Assembly (NCBI RefSeq): GCF_004339675.1
Contig: NZ_SLVM01000032.1
Coordinates: forward strand, 1-36,098
DNA from: Rhodovulum steppense
GTDB taxonomy: Bacteria; Pseudomonadota; Alphaproteobacteria; Rhodobacterales; Rhodobacteraceae
Direction of reading: 5' to 3'
Length of the DNA stretch: 36,098 nucleotides
In this document: positions 15,004-24,318 of the stretch, piece after piece
Numbering within the stretch: the first letter of the stretch is position 1
Layout: each line of letters starts with the position of its first letter
The notes under the pieces: model-generated
Told to the model about the DNA's origin: nothing
What the model saw: only the letters and a program-made list of their open reading frames with translations
The model's database searches: none
Program-made: the position numbers and the translations under genes

Positions 15004-18000
15004 CTAGACGCCCGGCAGTCCGGCTGCCAGCGCCAGCCGGACGAGGTCCGGCAGCGAGGTGGCTCCGGTCTTGCGCATCACCGCCGCCCTGTGGTTCTCG
15101 ACCGTGCGCTGGTTGATGCCGAGGTCGGCGGCGATGATCTTGTTCGGCGCGCCCTCCAGCACCCTGGCCAGAACCTCGCGTTCGCGCGGCGTGAGATCGG
15201 CGAAGGATTTCAGCGCGATGCGCCGCGCGCCGTGGCGGGCGCGATCGTCGATCGCCTGTTCGAGGGCCTGCCCGATGCTGGCCAGGAGATCCGCCGCGCT
15301 GGCCGGTTTCTCGATCAGATCCGCGGCGCCCGCCTTCATCGCGCTCACGGCCATGGCCGTGTCGCCACTTCCCGTCAGCATCACCGCAGGCAGGGACGAG
15401 CGCTCCGCCCGCAAGGCCTCCAGCAGCGCCACACCGCCCATGCCGGGCAACCGGTCGTCGATGACCAGACAGGCCCTGGCGCCCGGACGGGGAGCGGCCA
15501 GAAATGCCTCGGCCGACGGGTAGGTGATCACGTTCCATCCCTCGGCCTCGAACAGGCGGCGGGTGGCCTCGCGCACCATGGGGTCGTCGTCCACGATGTG
15601 CACTGTCGCCTGGTCGGCCGCAGAGCCGGCGAGGTGTTGCGCCCGGGCTGCCCCGGCGCCCTGCAGCAGGGCGGCGATCCGGTCCAGCAGCACGTCGGGC
15701 AGGACGGGCTTGGCGATCTGCACGAAGGGGGTTCTCGCGATCTCGCGCATCGTCGCGGCCGTGATGTCGCCGGTCAGGATGATGGTCGGGATGCCATGGC
15801 CCAGAGCCCGAGGCATATCCTGCGCCAGCGACAGGCCGGACACACCGCCATGCAGGTCGAAATCCGTCAGCAGCAGGTCGGGCGGCTTCGCGGCCCCGTT
15901 GGCCCAGGCGAGGGCATCCGGCGCATTGGCCATGGCGACGACGCTGTGTCCCTCGGCCGTGAGCGCACGGGCAAGCAACTGACGGAGTTCGTCCTCGTCC
16001 TCGACCAGCAGGATCGTGCCGGTCTGTCGGCCACCCTCGACCGGCGCTGTGTCCGCCAGCGCTGCAGGCTCGGCTGCGGCCAGCGGAAGCGTGACCATGA
16101 AGGTCGATCCCTTGCCCTGGACCGACCGGACATCCACCGGATGAGCCAGCAGGTCCGCCAGCCGCTGGACGATCGACAGCCCCAGCCCGAGGCCCTGCGC
16201 GGCCAGGAACGCAGGCTGCTCGCCCCGATGATAGGCGTCGAAGATCGCCTTGCGCTCGGACGCGGCCACACCGATGCCGCTGTCGCAGACCTGAATCGTC
16301 AGACGGTCGCCGCGGATGCGGCATCCCATCACGATGCCGCCCCTCGGCGTGTATTTCACCGCATTCGACAAGAGGTTGCGCAGCATCTGCTCAAGAAGCT
16401 GCGGATCGGTCCGCACCCAGGCCTTGCTCGGCACCACCCGCAGCTTCAGCCCCTTCATCTCGCACAGCGGCGCGAACTCGTCGGCAAGACGCGCCATGAG
16501 CGGGGCAACCGCGATGGCCCGCACCTGCGGCCGCACGATGCCGGCCTCGATGCGGTTCACGTCGAGCAGAGCGTCAAGCATTTCGGTCATCGTCTTCAGC
16601 GTGCGGTCCAGCAGCGCCGCCAGCCGCAGCGCCTCGGCTCCCTTGCGGCCGCGCGTCATCAGCTCGTGCAGCAGCGCCAACGACTGCAACGGCTGGCGCA
16701 GGTCGTGGCTGGCGGCGGCGAGGAACCGCGACTTCGCAAGCGTCGCGCGGTCGGCCTCGGCCCTCGCGGCGACGAGTTCCTCATGCGTGCGCTTGTTCTC
16801 GGTGATGTCGACGAAGGTGATCACCACGCCTTCGACGCGCCCGCCATCGGCGCGATAGGGCTGGACCCGGCGCAGATACCAGATGCCCCCGGCGCCAGCG
16901 ATCTCGCGTTCGATCGGGCTTGCCGTCGCCAGCACCGCGGCCGCGTCGGCGGCAAGATTGGTGTCGCTCGACAGGGCCGCCAGATCGGACAGCGGCCGGC
17001 CGATATCGGTCGGTATGACATTGAAAACCGCGCGGGCGGTGGGTGTGAAGAACCGGATGTTCAGGGCGCGGTCGAGGAAGATCGTCGCCACATCGGTGCT
17101 GTAGAGCACGTTCTGCAGGTCGTTCGCGGTGGTGCGGTGGCGTTCGACGGTCTCCTGCAACTGGGCGTTCAGCGCGGTCAGCTCCTCGTTGAGCGCCTGC
17201 AACTCCTCCTTCGAGGCGAGCAGCTCCTCGTTGGTCGACTGGAACTCCTCGTTGACCGACAGTGCCTCGGCGGTATCGGCGGCGTGGCCCTCGACCTCCT
17301 GTTCCAGTTCGCGCAGGGCGTCGCTGAGATCGTTGCGGGTCGCCTCCAGATCGGCTTCGAGTTCGGCGATGCGCGATGCGGCATCCGCCGCCCCGGGCGC
17401 ATCGGCCAGCGACCCGGTCGCCGCGGGCGGGGCCTCGAGGAAGCAGGCGAGCAGCAGGTCTTCCTTGCCGGCCTGGACGGCGCGCAGCTCGATATTGAAC
17501 CGGCCCTCGCGCGTCGAGCGTCCGCCGGGAACGACGACGACCGGATTCGCGGCGTCGCAGGACGCCGCCGCCATGCGGAACCGTGCGTGCAGCGTCCGGG
17601 GCAGCATGCCCAGAAAGCCCGGATCGGGGTGGCCCTGCGTGACGCTGAGATAGCGTTCGGTCGGGCCCAGCAGAAAGAGACAGTCGAACCGGCGGTTCAT
17701 CAGCACGGCCGCGGGCGCGTAATTCTCCAGAACGACCCGCCGACACAGCTCCGCCAGGGAGGTCCTGCGACTTGGCTTCGGGTAGGCCTCGACGGGCCTC
17801 GCGGTCCGCGCGCCGGCTGCGACATGCAGATCGCCCGGCCGGCCGGGGCCGACGCAGCGCCAGAGCCGGGCGTCCTTGTGGGCGACCTCGAAGCTGCCAT
17901 CTTCCGGCCCGGGCGTTTCGGCAGCCCCCAGCAGCAAAAGCCCGCCGGGACGCAACGAGAATGCGCATAGCCCGATCACCCGCCGCTGCGCCTCCGGCTC

Positions 18001-19320
18001 CAGATAGATCAGCACGTTGCGGCACGACAGCAGGTCGATGCGCGAGAACGGCGGGTCGGACAGCAGGTCCGCCACGGTGAAGACGATCACGTCACGCAGT
18101 TCCGGCCGGACCCGCCAGCCGCCCGCCTCGGCCTCGAAGAACCGTGCAAGCCGCGCGGGCGATACCACGCCTGCGATGTCGGCGGGATAGAACCCCTCGC
18201 GGGCGGTGGCCACCGCGTCGGCGTCGATGTCCGAGGCGAAGACCTGAAGGCCGGCCTTCGAGCCTGCCGCTTCCAGCGCCTCGATGCAGAGCATGGCCAG
18301 GCTGTAGGCCTCCTCGCCGGTGCTGCATCCGGCCACCCAGACTCGCAGCGGCCGGTCGGCGGGCTGGGACGCGATCAGTTCGGGCAGGGCTGTCGCGCCG
18401 AGGTGCTCGAACACGCCCGGATCGCGGAAGAAGCTCGTGACATGGATCAGCAGATCGGCCGTCAGCCGCGCAAGCTCGGTGCTGTCGGCGCGCAGCATCG
18501 TCAGATACCGCTCCGTCTCGTCCGGCCCACAGCCAGCCATCGCCATGCGACGGGCGATGCGGCGCTTGATCGTTCCAGTCTTGTACAGCGTCACATCCTG
18601 CGGGGCCGTTTCCGCGACGAGCGAGATGATGGCATCGAAGTCCCGCTTCGCCCCCGGCCCCGCAGCGCCGGGCGTCACGGCTGTCCGACCCGCGCCGGCC
18701 TTCGCGACTCCTGATGGGTTCGCCACAGCCCCGGCGGCCAGCTGACCCAGCACCGCCGGCATGTCCGCGATGCCCAGGACGTGATCCACGAGACCGGTGG
18801 CAATGGCGCTGTCCGGCATGCCGGAATACCCGGCCTCCTTCGGGTCCTGCGCCAGGATCAGCCCGCCTGCGTCATGGATGGCGCGCAGCCCGCCGCTGCC
18901 GTCCGTGCCGGTCCCCGAAAGCACGATGCAGGCCAGCGGCGATGACGCCTGCCGTGCCAAAGACTGCAACAGCACGTCGAAGGGCAGGCGCACCGCCTTG
19001 CCGCGCTCGGGGGCAGGGGTGTGGAGAACGCCGTTCTCGACGGTCAGAAAGACGCCCGGCGGGATGACATGCAGATGGGCAGGCCGCAGCGTCATGCCCT
19101 CGGCGGCCAGAACCACCGACAAGGCGGTGTCCCGTGCCAGAAGGTCGACCATCATGCTGTCATGCGACGGGTCGAGGTGCAGGACCAGCACGAAGGCCGC
19201 CTGCATGTCGCCGGGCATCGCCTTCAACAGCGCGCGGCATGCCTCGAGCCCGCCTGCGGATGCGCCGATGGCAACGATGGGGAGCGCAGGACCGGGCGTT
19301 CGAGCGCGCTCATTGGACAT
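15004..19320 (-). CDS. CheB-CheR-PAS-histidine kinase-REC-REC-HTH fusion
   Basis: 1438 residues, soluble, no membrane segment. Order: CheB methylesterase at 12-195 (Ser21 in GASAGG, His48, Asp140); CheR methyltransferase at 225-500 (SAM loop VAGCSTGEEAYS at 329-340, LLSCRNVLIYL); long coiled coil at about 645-735; PAS at 735-845; HisKA with His872 in SHDLRQPL; HATPase at about 970-1090 (NLLSNAVKYTP); receiver 1 with Asp1153; receiver 2 with Asp1288 (VIDDRLPGMGG); LuxR/FixJ-type HTH at about 1370-1438 (LTPREREVLARVLEGAPNK). CheB-CheR-PAS-kinase proteins are known. Adding two receivers and a DNA-binding end puts sensing, phosphorelay and transcription output in one chain. The ATG at 19320 has GGGAAG upstream. 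It is transcribed away from the EcfG-like gene at 20160. The signal and targets are unknown. Confidence 0.92.
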   Translation of the reverse strand: MSNERARTPGPALPIVAIGASAGGLEACRALLKAMPGDMQAAFVLVLHLDPSHDSMMVDLLARDTALSVVLAAEGMTLRPAHLHVIPPGVFLTVENGVLHTPAPERGKAVRLPFDVLLQSLARQASSPLACIVLSGTGTDGSGGLRAIHDAGGLILAQDPKEAGYSGMPDSAIATGLVDHVLGIADMPAVLGQLAAGAVANPSGVAKAGAGRTAVTPGAAGPGAKRDFDAIISLVAETAPQDVTLYKTGTIKRRIARRMAMAGCGPDETERYLTMLRADSTELARLTADLLIHVTSFFRDPGVFEHLGATALPELIASQPADRPLRVWVAGCSTGEEAYSLAMLCIEALEAAGSKAGLQVFASDIDADAVATAREGFYPADIAGVVSPARLARFFEAEAGGWRVRPELRDVIVFTVADLLSDPPFSRIDLLSCRNVLIYLEPEAQRRVIGLCAFSLRPGGLLLLGAAETPGPEDGSFEVAHKDARLWRCVGPGRPGDLHVAAGARTARPVEAYPKPSRRTSLAELCRRVVLENYAPAAVLMNRRFDCLFLLGPTERYLSVTQGHPDPGFLGMLPRTLHARFRMAAASCDAANPVVVVPGGRSTREGRFNIELRAVQAGKEDLLLACFLEAPPAATGSLADAPGAADAASRIAELEADLEATRNDLSDALRELEQEVEGHAADTAEALSVNEEFQSTNEELLASKEELQALNEELTALNAQLQETVERHRTTANDLQNVLYSTDVATIFLDRALNIRFFTPTARAVFNVIPTDIGRPLSDLAALSSDTNLAADAAAVLATASPIEREIAGAGGIWYLRRVQPYRADGGRVEGVVITFVDITENKRTHEELVAARAEADRATLAKSRFLAAASHDLRQPLQSLALLHELMTRGRKGAEALRLAALLDRTLKTMTEMLDALLDVNRIEAGIVRPQVRAIAVAPLMARLADEFAPLCEMKGLKLRVVPSKAWVRTDPQLLEQMLRNLLSNAVKYTPRGGIVMGCRIRGDRLTIQVCDSGIGVAASERKAIFDAYHRGEQPAFLAAQGLGLGLSIVQRLADLLAHPVDVRSVQGKGSTFMVTLPLAAAEPAALADTAPVEGGRQTGTILLVEDEDELRQLLARALTAEGHSVVAMANAPDALAWANGAAKPPDLLLTDFDLHGGVSGLSLAQDMPRALGHGIPTIILTGDITAATMREIARTPFVQIAKPVLPDVLLDRIAALLQGAGAARAQHLAGSAADQATVHIVDDDPMVREATRRLFEAEGWNVITYPSAEAFLAAPRPGARACLVIDDRLPGMGGVALLEALRAERSSLPAVMLTGSGDTAMAVSAMKAGAADLIEKPASAADLLASIGQALEQAIDDRARHGARRIALKSFADLTPREREVLARVLEGAPNKIIAADLGINQRTVENHRAAVMRKTGATSLPDLVRLALAAGLPGV

Positions 19321-20159
19321 CGTATCTTCCCGCCAGAGGGGGCACCGCGCCCGGCACGCAAAACCGTCACATGCGAAGGCTATTTCGTCGTCGCGCTGCC
19401 GTCATGCATGACAACGGTATCATCCTTTTCGGCCGTGCAGAAGCCGGGCTTTTCGGGATCGTCGTTATCGCCCGACGGTCCTGCGGCGCGCAGTTTTCCG
19501 ACCGGGCTCACCGGTGCACCCGGCGCTCTACGCTTTGTCTAAGTAGATTCCGGGGCTGTCGGCGCGACCGACCGATGGCTAGCTTCAACCCACGGCATGT
19601 AGTCGCATTAACCAGTGTGAAGTTGTCCGGACAGCCGGGTTGCGTTCATGGCGAACGTTTCAAAAGCCCCCAAAGTCGGCTCGCGTTTCTTCGCCGGCGA
19701 CGAGTCCGGCTGTCCGGCCATTGCGAAGGAATTCTCGAGGACGGCACGGAACGTGCCCAGCGCGGTGCGTTGATCGTTCCCGGAAGCCCGTTCTCCATCG
19801 CTCGTCCACCGCTGAAAAGGAATGAGAAGCTGGACCATGGCCAAGCTCATCCCTGCTCCCGGAACGATCGGAGCCTTCATCAGGGCGCCCGGCGTCTCCT
19901 CTCCGACCCCGCCATCGCCCTGGAGACAGAAACGCCGACTCCCGTGCCAGCGGTGACGCAGATCAAATGCGGCAAGGCGAACGTGCGGACCCACGCCATG
20001 CACGGCCCAGACCTCCGGCGAGGCCGACAGCTCCGACCGGAGCCGCAGCACTGCGAGCCGCCTTCATCTCATCCGGACGCAAACTCGCTCCCCCATCGGA
20101 CGGGCACGGCCCCGCGGGAAGCCGACAACTCCCGTCATCGGAAAGGTGACACGAAGACC
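19321..20159. other. 839-base gap with only weak ORFs
   Basis: No gene here can be supported with confidence. Three short candidates exist: minus 19380-19511 (43 aa from GTG, acidic, ending DGSATTK), plus 19648-19773 (41 aa starting MANVSKAPKVGSRFFAGDES), and plus from the ATG at about 19836 (starting MAKLIPAPGTIGAF). The composition is somewhat less GC-rich near 19540-19640. A GGAAC-N15-CGTT sequence at 19748-19771 resembles an EcfG site but is one base short in the spacer. This gap separates the divergent kinase and sigma factor genes. Confidence 0.4.
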
Positions 20160-20729
20160 ATGATTGACGTCCATCCGTTTCATTTCCTCCTGCCGCCGCA
20201 GGCCGCGGTCCTGTTTCGCTTCGCCCTCAGGCTTGCCGCCGACGAGACTCGGGCCGAGGATCTGGTTCAGGAGACCTTCCTCAAGGCCTGGGCGAGTCGC
20301 GACAGTTTCACGCCCGGCACCGAACTGAGGGGGTGGCTGTTCACCATCCTTCGCAACACGTTCTATTCCAGCCTCCGCAAGCACATACGCGAGGTGGAGG
20401 ACGTGGACGGCAGACTTACGGCGCTGCTCTTCGAGGAAGCGGCGCAGGAGCATTCCGTCGACCTGAACAAGCTGATTTCGGCCATGGCAAGGCTCCCCGA
20501 AATCCACCGTCGGCCGGTCGTCCTCATGGGGGCATACGGATTTTCGCAGCAGGAAGCGGCCGATGCCTGCAACTGCGCCGTCGGCACGATCAAGAGCCGC
20601 GTCAGTCGCGGACGGTCCGAACTCGGCCGTGCATTCGGTCGCGACCCGGTGGAGCCCCACGGAACGATCACGCACCCGGGGCCGTTGGCAGACCGGCATG
20701 TCGGGGCTTGCATGAGCGAAACGCCCTGA
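20160..20729 (+). CDS. EcfG-like RNA polymerase sigma factor (ECF)
   Basis: 189 residues. Region 2 (RAEDLVQETFLKAWASRD, then GWLFTILRNTFYSSLRK) and region 4 (LPEIHRRPVVLMGAYGFSQQ, then CAVGTIKSRVSRGRSEL) match the ECF15/EcfG general-stress group closely. EcfG factors direct polymerase to GGAAC-N16-17-CGTT promoters and are normally held by NepR and released by phosphorylated PhyR. Neither nepR nor phyR is found in this window, so this may be a secondary EcfG paralogue. The ATG at 20160 is preceded by AAAGG at a rather long distance; the open frame runs further upstream but without sigma-factor similarity. The C-terminal tail after about residue 165 is extra. Confidence 0.88.
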   Translation: MIDVHPFHFLLPPQAAVLFRFALRLAADETRAEDLVQETFLKAWASRDSFTPGTELRGWLFTILRNTFYSSLRKHIREVEDVDGRLTALLFEEAAQEHSVDLNKLISAMARLPEIHRRPVVLMGAYGFSQQEAADACNCAVGTIKSRVSRGRSELGRAFGRDPVEPHGTITHPGPLADRHVGACMSETP

Positions 20730-20754
20730 AACCCCGCAACGACAGGAGCCGGAC

Positions 20755-21081
20755 ATGGAACGAGCGGACACCGAGAAGGACACCCTGATCATGGATCGTT
20801 CGATGCTCCTGCGGAGGGCAAGGGCTCCGCGGCTGCGGGCACGCTCCCTGGCCGAGTTGCGAGACCTGTCCGCGGCGCTCTCCGATGCCTGTGCGGCGTC
20901 CAAGGCGGACGCCCTGCGGAACATACGCGCCCGTTGGGCCGATGCTCCGGAAGAGGCCGACGAAAGCACATGCGGCTTCGCAGATCTCTTTGCCGCGCTT
21001 CGCCGCGTGCGAGCCGAACTCCAGCGTCGTCAGGACGAGAGGGCGGCCGCTGCGCAACGGACCCTGGCCCTGGATCGCTAG
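20755..21081 (+). CDS. Hypothetical helical protein downstream of the sigma factor
   Basis: 108 residues, rich in Arg, Ala and Glu, apparently all alpha-helical (SLAELRDLSAALSDACAASK; ADLFAALRRVRAELQRRQDE). The ATG at 20755 has AGGAG 6 bases upstream; an in-frame ATG at 20791 also exists. It starts 25 bases after the EcfG-like gene, so the two probably share a transcript. It is not NepR: no NepR-type core is seen and it is longer. Its position would suit a sigma-factor partner, but no family is recognised and that role is inference. Confidence 0.65.
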   Translation: MERADTEKDTLIMDRSMLLRRARAPRLRARSLAELRDLSAALSDACAASKADALRNIRARWADAPEEADESTCGFADLFAALRRVRAELQRRQDERAAAAQRTLALDR

Positions 21082-21191
21082 CGGCTGTCCGGTCGGGGCT
21101 GCTCTCGTCCCGGGACGTTCCGGAGGTCGACGATCTTCGCCCACTTGGCGCCCCGTCCTTCCGGCCGCGTTCGGTTGCCAGTTGCCGCGCC

Positions 21192-21869
21192 CTACCCCGT
21201 CACGACCCCATCGCCCACCACGACCTGTCGCCGGCAGAGGCTTGCGATCTTCTCGTCGTGGGTGGAGATCAGGAAGGTCGTGCCTTCGTCGCGGTTGATC
21301 TCGGAGATCAGCGCCATGACCTGCATGGCGGCGGCGCGGTCGAGGTTGCCGGTCGGCTCGTCCGCCAGCACCAGTTCCGGCCGGTTCATCAGTGCGCGAG
21401 CCACCGCCACGCGCTGCTTCTGACCGCCCGACAGGTTTGCCGTGGGGAAATCGATCCGTTCGGCCAACCCCATCCGTGCCAGCAACTCGCGCCCGCGGGT
21501 CCGGGCGGCAGCCGTCTCGCGGCCCTCGCGCACGGCGGTGGGGAAGACCACGTTCTCAAGCGCGGTGAAGTCGGGCAGCAGGTTGTGGAACTGGAACACG
21601 AAGCCGATGTGCAGGTTGCGAAACAGCGTCAGCGCCCTGTCGTCGGCTGCGACCAGATCCGTCCCGAGCATCGAGTGGCTGCCCGCGGTGGGTTTCATCA
21701 GCGTTCCGAGGATGGTCAGCAGCGTGCTCTTTCCCGACCCGGACGGGCCCAGCAGCGCCGTGAGTTCTCCCGCCTGCAGCGTCAGGGACAGCCCGCGCAG
21801 GACCCGCGTCGCCGCCTCGCCCGACCCGAAGGTCTTGACCAGCCCTTCGACCCGGACCAGCGCGCTCAC
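21192..21869 (-). CDS. ABC transporter ATP-binding protein (LolD/MacB type)
   Basis: 225 residues, a complete nucleotide-binding domain: Walker A GPSGSGKST at 41-49, Q-loop in FVFQFHNLLP, signature LSGGQKQRVAVARAL, Walker B LVLADEPTGNLD, H-loop STHDEK. The EPTGNLD form and the length match LolD and the MacB-type ATPases that power mechanotransmission rather than substrate passage. The start overlaps the permease stop by four bases (ATGA). With the permease and adaptor it forms a three-gene operon. The substrate is unknown: lipoprotein, small molecule or peptide export are all possible. The convergent 110-base gap to 21081 holds no gene. Confidence 0.92.
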   Translation of the reverse strand: MSALVRVEGLVKTFGSGEAATRVLRGLSLTLQAGELTALLGPSGSGKSTLLTILGTLMKPTAGSHSMLGTDLVAADDRALTLFRNLHIGFVFQFHNLLPDFTALENVVFPTAVREGRETAAARTRGRELLARMGLAERIDFPTANLSGGQKQRVAVARALMNRPELVLADEPTGNLDRAAAMQVMALISEINRDEGTTFLISTHDEKIASLCRRQVVVGDGVVTG

Positions 21870-23071
21870 TGGCTGATCGCCGTGACCGGATCGACCCGCG
21901 CCGCCGCACGTGCCGGCAGGATCGAGGCAAGGATCGCGCCCAGCACCGTCAGCGTGATCGCCAGCCCGTAGGACCCCTGGGTGATGTCCATCGGCAGGGT
22001 GCCGGGCCGGAATGCCTCGCGCGAGGGGAAGGGCAGAAGCGCCAGATAGCCCAGCCCCGCGCCCATCAGCCCGCCCAGAAGCCCGATCAGCGCGCCCTGG
22101 GTGACGAAGACGACGACGACGAACCCCCGCCCCGCGCCCATGGCCCGCATGATGCCGATCTCCGGCCGGCGGCGATAGGTCGAGAGCAGAAGCGCCGAGG
22201 CGACCCCGATCACGATGGTGATCAGGGCAAAGGACTTCAGGAAGTAGCCTGTCTGCGCCTGCGCATTCAGCGCTTCCTTCAACTGTTCGGCGCCGTCGGT
22301 CCAGGGAACGACATCGAGTCCCGTCAGGCCCCGGATCCGCAGCGCGGTCGCGTCGGCGGCGTTGAGGTCGGCCAGCTTGATCTCGATCCGGGTGACGCCC
22401 TGCGGCATCGCGAAGAGCGTGCGGGCGGTGGGCAGGCTGACGAAGACGCTGCTGCTATCGATCATGCCATTGCCGGTCTGGAAGATTCCGCTCAGCGTCA
22501 GCATGGTTGACACTCCGCCGGACGATTGCAGCCGCAGCGTCTGGCCAAGCCCGAGCGACAGATCGTCTGCCAGCCTCTGCCCCAGGACGACAAGCCCCGA
22601 TCCGAGCCGTGCCGCCCCTTCGACCATATAGCCGTCGAGGTTCAGGATCGCGGATTCGCGCCCCGGTTCCAGCCCCGTTACGCTGACCTGTGCCACCTGC
22701 GCGCCGCGCGTCAGGAACCCCGCGCCCGTGATCTGCGGCGAGACGGCGACCACACCGCGGACGGCCTCGATCAGCGGGATCCAGGTCGCTGCCTCGGCCA
22801 GCGTTGCGGTCCGCATGCGGCCCTTTTCGGTGACGGCAAGGACATGGCCTTCGGGCGAGATCAGGATGGCGGGCTCTGCATCCTCGGCCTTGATCGTAAC
22901 ATGGCTGATGTCGCCCACGGTCCGTGACAGGATGAAGTCGGCCAGCCCCCCGATCAGCGCCGACATGAAGACGAAGATGAAGACGCCGACCGCAACGCCG
23001 AGCACCAGAAGTGCGGTCTGGGCCTTGCTGGCGGTCAGGTACCGGATGGCGATCTTCAGCGCATAGAGCAT
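21866..23071 (-). CDS. FtsX/MacB-family ABC permease
   Basis: 401 residues. One membrane helix near the N-terminus (about 18-42, ALLVLGVAVGVFIFVFMSAL), a periplasmic MacB-type core domain at about 45-260, then three helices (about 275-300, 325-352, 370-392) forming the FtsX domain. It has no fused ATPase; that is the next gene. Its ATG shares one base with the stop of the adaptor gene (TGATG). The family transmits ATP-driven movements to a periplasmic partner, here the HlyD-like adaptor. Two such subunits would form a homodimer. Confidence 0.9.
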   Translation of the reverse strand: MLYALKIAIRYLTASKAQTALLVLGVAVGVFIFVFMSALIGGLADFILSRTVGDISHVTIKAEDAEPAILISPEGHVLAVTEKGRMRTATLAEAATWIPLIEAVRGVVAVSPQITGAGFLTRGAQVAQVSVTGLEPGRESAILNLDGYMVEGAARLGSGLVVLGQRLADDLSLGLGQTLRLQSSGGVSTMLTLSGIFQTGNGMIDSSSVFVSLPTARTLFAMPQGVTRIEIKLADLNAADATALRIRGLTGLDVVPWTDGAEQLKEALNAQAQTGYFLKSFALITIVIGVASALLLSTYRRRPEIGIMRAMGAGRGFVVVVFVTQGALIGLLGGLMGAGLGYLALLPFPSREAFRPGTLPMDITQGSYGLAITLTVLGAILASILPARAAARVDPVTAISQ

Positions 23072-24252
23072 CAGCGGCGCTCCACCCGCACGGCCTGCCC
23101 GTCGACGATGCCCGCGGCATCGACTATCACGACATCGCCCGGCGCAAGTCCGGCGGTCACGATCAGGCGCGCGGCGGGCCAGTCGATCACCGCCACAGGG
23201 CGACGGTGTGCGATGCCGTCGACGACGACCAGCACCGCCGTGCCGTCATCCCCTGTGCGGATTGCCGTGCGCGGCACCGTGACGGCCGCATCCTGACGCT
23301 CGACGATGATGTTGGCAGTGACGGTCAGTCCGACCGGCGCGGTCACGGGGTCGTCGAATGCAAGCTTCACGGCGAGCCCTCCCGTCGCGGGATCCACCCG
23401 TTGCGACACGAAGGCGACTCGACCTCCCCGGCCGGTCGTATCGCCCAACAGTTGCAGCAACGCCTGCTGGCCTGCGCGGATCTGCATGGCATGGGCTTCG
23501 TCCACGTCCGTCTCGACGACCAGCTGGCTCAGATCGGCGATGGTGAGCAGCACCGTCGAGGGGTCGACGTTCTGTCCGGGTTCCACATTCAGCTCCAGCA
23601 CCGTTCCCGTGATCGGCGCGCTGATGGTGTAGTCCGCAAGATGGATCTGCGCCTGTTCGACCAGAGTGGTCATCCGGGTCACATCCTGTGTCGCCGCCTG
23701 CAGCGAGCGCTCGGCATCCTCCAGTACCGATCGGGCGACATTGGCGCCCAGTGCCTGTGTTCGGGCATAGGTTGCGGCCGCCTGCTCCCGCGCCACCCGC
23801 GCGGCATCCAGCCCCGCCACGGCCTGCCGCACCATGGCCTGTTGCGTCGACGAGTCGAGCCTTGCCAGCTCGGTGCCCGACTGCACGGCATCCCCCTCAT
23901 CGACCAGCACCTCGGCCAGTTGGCCGCTGACGAGCGCGCGAACGTCCACCGAATGCAGTGCGGCGACCCGTCCGTTGACGGCGAGGACCCGTGTGACAGG
24001 GGCAAGAGCCGCTGTCTCGACCGCGACCGGGAAAGGCGCAGGGTCCCAGGGCCGCAACCACAGGCCCAACCCGATCGCCAGCGCCAGCGCTATCCCTCCC
24101 GACCACCAGAACGCGAGGCGTCTGCGTCTCGCGGGGGTATGCGACGCGGTGGCGGGCCCCTCCAGCATTGCCGAAGCTCGGGCCTCCGCTGCCCCATGTG
24201 GCGACGGCGTCGCATGGGCTGCTGCGATGGGGTCCGGTTCAAGTGTCCACAT
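23071..24252 (-). CDS. HlyD/MacA-like periplasmic adaptor
   Basis: 393 residues. The cytoplasmic N-terminus is followed by a membrane anchor at about 46-66 (LAFWWSGGIALALAIGLGLW). The lipoyl-type beta-hairpin halves (VRALVSGQLAEVLVDEGDAV; ISAPITGTVLELNVEPGQNV) enclose an alpha-helical hairpin rich in Ala, Gln and Arg. A C-terminal beta-barrel region follows. It would bridge the permease to an outer membrane channel, not encoded nearby. I chose the ATG at 24252; a TTG at 24300 would add 16 residues without an obvious ribosome binding site. First gene of the three-gene operon. Confidence 0.88.
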   Translation of the reverse strand: MWTLEPDPIAAAHATPSPHGAAEARASAMLEGPATASHTPARRRRLAFWWSGGIALALAIGLGLWLRPWDPAPFPVAVETAALAPVTRVLAVNGRVAALHSVDVRALVSGQLAEVLVDEGDAVQSGTELARLDSSTQQAMVRQAVAGLDAARVAREQAAATYARTQALGANVARSVLEDAERSLQAATQDVTRMTTLVEQAQIHLADYTISAPITGTVLELNVEPGQNVDPSTVLLTIADLSQLVVETDVDEAHAMQIRAGQQALLQLLGDTTGRGGRVAFVSQRVDPATGGLAVKLAFDDPVTAPVGLTVTANIIVERQDAAVTVPRTAIRTGDDGTAVLVVVDGIAHRRPVAVIDWPAARLIVTAGLAPGDVVIVDAAGIVDGQAVRVERR

Positions 24253-24318
24253 GGTGCAATCCTGAGGCGGGCCCGCAGGTGACCCTGACGCTTCTGTCAA
24301 GCATCACGCCACGCAGGG

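Noticed and set aside
14959-17970. Plus-strand open frame of about 1000 codons opposite the CheB-CheR kinase
   Set aside because: Antisense shadow of the kinase gene, rich in Arg, Gln and Pro, with no domain.
19748-19771. GGAAC-N15-CGTT as an EcfG promoter of the sigma factor gene
   Set aside because: The spacer is one base too short for the consensus and the site is about 390 bases before the start codon; kept only as a note in the gap entry.
19134-20159. Upstream extension of the sigma factor reading frame
   Set aside because: The frame is open, but the translated part before 20160 has no similarity to sigma factors and overlaps the 5' end of the kinase gene on the other strand.
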